Of a DNA stretch of 64,000 bases, positions 62,071 to 64,000 are shown piece after piece. Location: positions 1-64,000 of the forward strand of contig CAILBC010000008.1 in NCBI GenBank assembly GCA_903832325.1. Reading direction: 5' to 3'. The position numbers and the translations under genes are program-made. How positions within the stretch are numbered: position 1 is the stretch's first letter; each line of letters opens with the position of its first letter. Under the pieces are notes generated by a model that made no database searches, had not been told where the DNA came from, and saw only the letters and a program-made list of their open reading frames with translations. This stretch comes from an uncultured Sphingomonadales bacterium. GTDB taxonomy: Bacteria; Pseudomonadota; Alphaproteobacteria; Sphingomonadales; Sphingomonadaceae.

Positions 62071-63107
62071 TGGGCGCGTTTTCGGTCGAAGCCGGCGACA
62101 AGATCTATGTGCAGGATGTCACGCTGCGCGATGGCATGCATGCGATCCGCCACATGTATGGCCTGGACCACGTTGCCGCGATTGCCGCCGCGCTCGATGC
62201 GGCAGGCGTCGATGCGATCGAAGTGGCGCATGGCGACGGGCTGTCGGGCACCAGCTTCAACTATGGCTTTGGCGCGCATACCGATTGGGAATGGCTGGAG
62301 GCGGTGGCCGCGGTGCTGAAACGTAGCGTGCTGACCACGCTGATCCTGCCCGGCCTTGGCACGGTGGAGGAACTGCGCCGCGCCTATGGCCTGGGCGTGC
62401 GATCGGTGCGCGTGGCAACGCATTGCACCGAAGCCGACGTGTCGAAGCAGCATATCGGCATCGCGCGCGATCTGGGCATGGACGTGGCGGGCTTTCTGAT
62501 GATGAGCCACATGATCGAGCCAGAGGCGCTGGCGAAACAGGCGCTGCTGATGGAAAGCTATGGCGCGCATTGCGTCTATGTGACCGACAGCGGCGGCGCG
62601 CTCGATATGGACGGGGTGCGCGCGCGGTTCGAAGCCTATGACCGCGTGCTGAAGCCGGAAACCCAGCGCGGCATGCATGCGCACCACAATCTGGCGCTGG
62701 GCGTCGCCAATTCGATCGTTGCCGCGCAATGCGGCGCGGTACGGATCGATGCGAGCCTGGCCGGCATGGGCGCGGGCGCGGGCAATGCCCCGCTCGAAGT
62801 GTTCATCGCCGCGGCCGATCGCAAGGGGTGGAACCACGGTTGCGACGTGATGGCGCTGATGGATGCGGCCGAAGACCTGGTGCGCCCGTTGCAGGACCGC
62901 CCGGTGCGGGTGGACCGCGAAACGCTCGCGCTGGGCTATGCCGGGGTCTATTCCAGCTTTCTGCGCCACGCCGAAAAGGCGGCGGAGACGTATGGCCTCG
63001 ATACCCGGGAGATCCTGGTCGAACTGGGCCGCCGCAAGATGGTCGGCGGGCAGGAAGACATGATCGTCGATGTCGCGCTCGACATGCTGAAGGCCCAAGC
63101 CACCTGA
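62067..63107 (+). CDS. hsaF: HsaF-like 4-hydroxy-2-oxovalerate/hexanoate aldolase
   Basis: The 346-residue aldolase shows the DmpG/BphI/HsaF motifs [18 protein letters not shown] (Arg and metal-binding Asp), [27 protein letters not shown] (metal His pair) and the communication domain. It splits 4-hydroxy-2-oxoacids into pyruvate and an aldehyde. It overlaps hsaG by ATGA. Its stop codon lies in the first unit of a 15-bp tandem repeat, so the same frame runs into three further stops spaced five codons apart. Confidence 0.92.
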   Translation: MMGAFSVEAGDKIYVQDVTLRDGMHAIRHMYGLDHVAAIAAALDAAGVDAIEVAHGDGLSGTSFNYGFGAHTDWEWLEAVAAVLKRSVLTTLILPGLGTVEELRRAYGLGVRSVRVATHCTEADVSKQHIGIARDLGMDVAGFLMMSHMIEPEALAKQALLMESYGAHCVYVTDSGGALDMDGVRARFEAYDRVLKPETQRGMHAHHNLALGVANSIVAAQCGAVRIDASLAGMGAGAGNAPLEVFIAAADRKGWNHGCDVMALMDAAEDLVRPLQDRPVRVDRETLALGYAGVYSSFLRHAEKAAETYGLDTREILVELGRRKMVGGQEDMIVDVALDMLKAQAT

Positions 63108-63160
63108 CACCCTGCCACCTGACACCCTGCCACCTGACACCCTGCCACCTGACACCCTGC
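63101..63160. repeat. four 15-bp tandem repeats containing the hsaF stop codon
   Basis: CACCTGACACCCTGC occurs four times at 63101, 63116, 63131 and 63146, followed by a degenerate copy. Since the period is five codons, the hsaF frame reads T-stop-HPAT-stop-HPAT-stop-HPAT-stop, a series of in-frame stops. Confidence 0.9.
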
Positions 63161-63232
63161 CACCCCAACACGCTGACACCAAGCGGCCGACGCCCGGAAA
63201 CAGGGCGCACCCCGCGCAAGAGAGGACCGCCA

Positions 63233-64000
63233 ATGCCCGCCTATTCCCATTATCAGCCGCTCGCGCTGGCGAACGTGCCGCACTGGGATTTCACCACCGA
63301 TGTCGCGATCATCGGCTTTGGCGCGACGGGCGCCTGCGCCGCGATCGAGGCGCGCAAGGCGGGCGCTGCGGTCATGCTGTTCGAACGCTCATCCGGCAGC
63401 GGCGGCGCTTCGGCGCTGTCGGGGGGGGAGATCTATATCGGCGGGGGCACCGATGCGCAGATCGCGGCGGGGTTCACCGATACGGTCGAGGATTTCACCG
63501 CCTATCTGAAGCTCGCCGGGGGCCCTTGCGTCGATGAGGCGAAGTGCGAGCTTTATGGCCGTGAGGCGCTGGCGCATTACCAGTGGCTGAAGGACCAGGG
63601 CGTGCCCTATCGCGGCAACTATCTGCCCGGCAAAGTGATCGAGCCGACCGACGATTCCACGCTGATCTGGTCGGGCAGCGAGGCGGCAACCCCGTTCCGG
63701 CTGACGGCCAGGCCCGCGCCGCGCGGCCATGTGATCCAGCATGTGGGCTGGGGCGGCGGGCGCCCGCTGGTCGATATCCTTGAGGCGCGGGCGCGCGATG
63801 CCGGGGCCGAAATCCATGTCGATGCGCGGGCCGTGGCGCTGATCACCGACGGTGATCGGGTGGCCGGGGTGGTCATGCGGATCGACAACCGGGACCGGTT
63901 TGTGCGTGCCACGCGCGGGGTGGTGCTGGCCACCGGCGGCTTTGTGTTCAACGAGGCGATGCGCCGCAAATATTGCCCCGAAAGCTTTCGCGTGAACAGC
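63233..64000 (+). CDS. FAD-binding dehydrogenase, KstD-like, truncated by the window end
   Basis: The first 256 residues are present and the frame is open to the last base. DVAIIGFGATGACAAIEARK (FAD motif GFGATG at 28-33), GGASALSGGEIYIGGG and the later VVLATGGFVFNEAMRRK place it in the fumarate reductase/3-ketosteroid dehydrogenase family. In mycobacteria kstD lies beside hsaE-hsaG-hsaF, so a 3-ketosteroid 1-dehydrogenase is a good guess, but related FAD enzymes act on other substrates and the catalytic C-terminal half is missing. The gene follows hsaF after 125 bases. AGAGGA precedes ATG 63233. Confidence 0.78.
   Translation, partial: MPAYSHYQPLALANVPHWDFTTDVAIIGFGATGACAAIEARKAGAAVMLFERSSGSGGASALSGGEIYIGGGTDAQIAAGFTDTVEDFTAYLKLAGGPCVDEAKCELYGREALAHYQWLKDQGVPYRGNYLPGKVIEPTDDSTLIWSGSEAATPFRLTARPAPRGHVIQHVGWGGGRPLVDILEARARDAGAEIHVDARAVALITDGDRVAGVVMRIDNRDRFVRATRGVVLATGGFVFNEAMRRKYCPESFRVNS

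Overview
The window looks like the chromosome or a large replicon of a high-GC alphaproteobacterium, most likely a sphingomonad such as Novosphingobium. The reasons are very GC-rich codon use, dense operons joined by ATGA/TGATG/GTGA overlaps, a TonB-dependent receptor beside a sugar locus, and many acyl-CoA ligases, Rieske oxygenases, SDRs and acyl-CoA dehydrogenases. The genus is inferred; no rRNA or other marker gene is present.

Layout. (1) 1-740: different-looking DNA that ends at a tRNA-Ser 3' remnant and a 36-bp direct repeat, probably the scar of an integrated element. (2) 747-6526: two small unknown proteins, then acyl-CoA ligase, DUF1254 protein, cytochrome P450 and a winged-helix regulator. 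(3) 6688-16355: an oxidase/permease locus (DAO-type flavoprotein, TetR, APC permease, phytoene-dehydrogenase-like flavoprotein) divergent from marR-emrA-emrB and a Rieske oxygenase. Two near-identical operators link the divergent promoter with the Rieske gene. (4) 16440-26922: a probable sulfoquinovose locus, with a TonB receptor divergent from a GH31 sulfoquinovosidase, a LacI regulator, a SmoB-like aldo-keto reductase and a SmoC-like flavin monooxygenase, then an MFS transporter and a YeiH-type exporter. (5) 27030-38010: AtuA-like and Coq4-like proteins, a Sel1-repeat protein, a KshA-like Rieske oxygenase, an amidohydrolase, a Baeyer-Villiger monooxygenase and a TonB-domain protein.

(6) 38218-64000: a steroid-nucleus degradation cluster. 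The long minus-strand block carries fadD3-, thiolase-, ketosteroid isomerase-, MaoC-, ipdF-, fadA6-, echA20-, ipdC-, ipdB-, ipdA- and hsaC-like genes, two acyl-CoA dehydrogenase pairs, SDRs and NTF2-fold proteins. The divergent plus-strand block carries an SDR, hsaA, hsaD, hsaE, hsaG, hsaF and the start of a KstD-like flavoprotein. Together these cover isomerisation and possibly 1-dehydrogenation of 3-ketosteroids, A-ring hydroxylation and meta-cleavage (HsaA/C/D), conversion of the C5 fragment to acetyl- or propionyl-CoA precursors (HsaE/F/G), and opening of rings C and D (FadD3, EchA20, IpdABCF, FadA6). The HsaB and KshB reductases are not in the window.

The most unusual structure is at 43394-43556. 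A 29-bp unit copied five times between an acyl-CoA dehydrogenase gene and the ipdF-like gene forms a chain of overlapping nine-codon mini-ORFs, each with its own Shine-Dalgarno-like sequence. Shared sequence boxes also tie the two divergent steroid operons together, and perhaps the AtuA/Coq4 pair.
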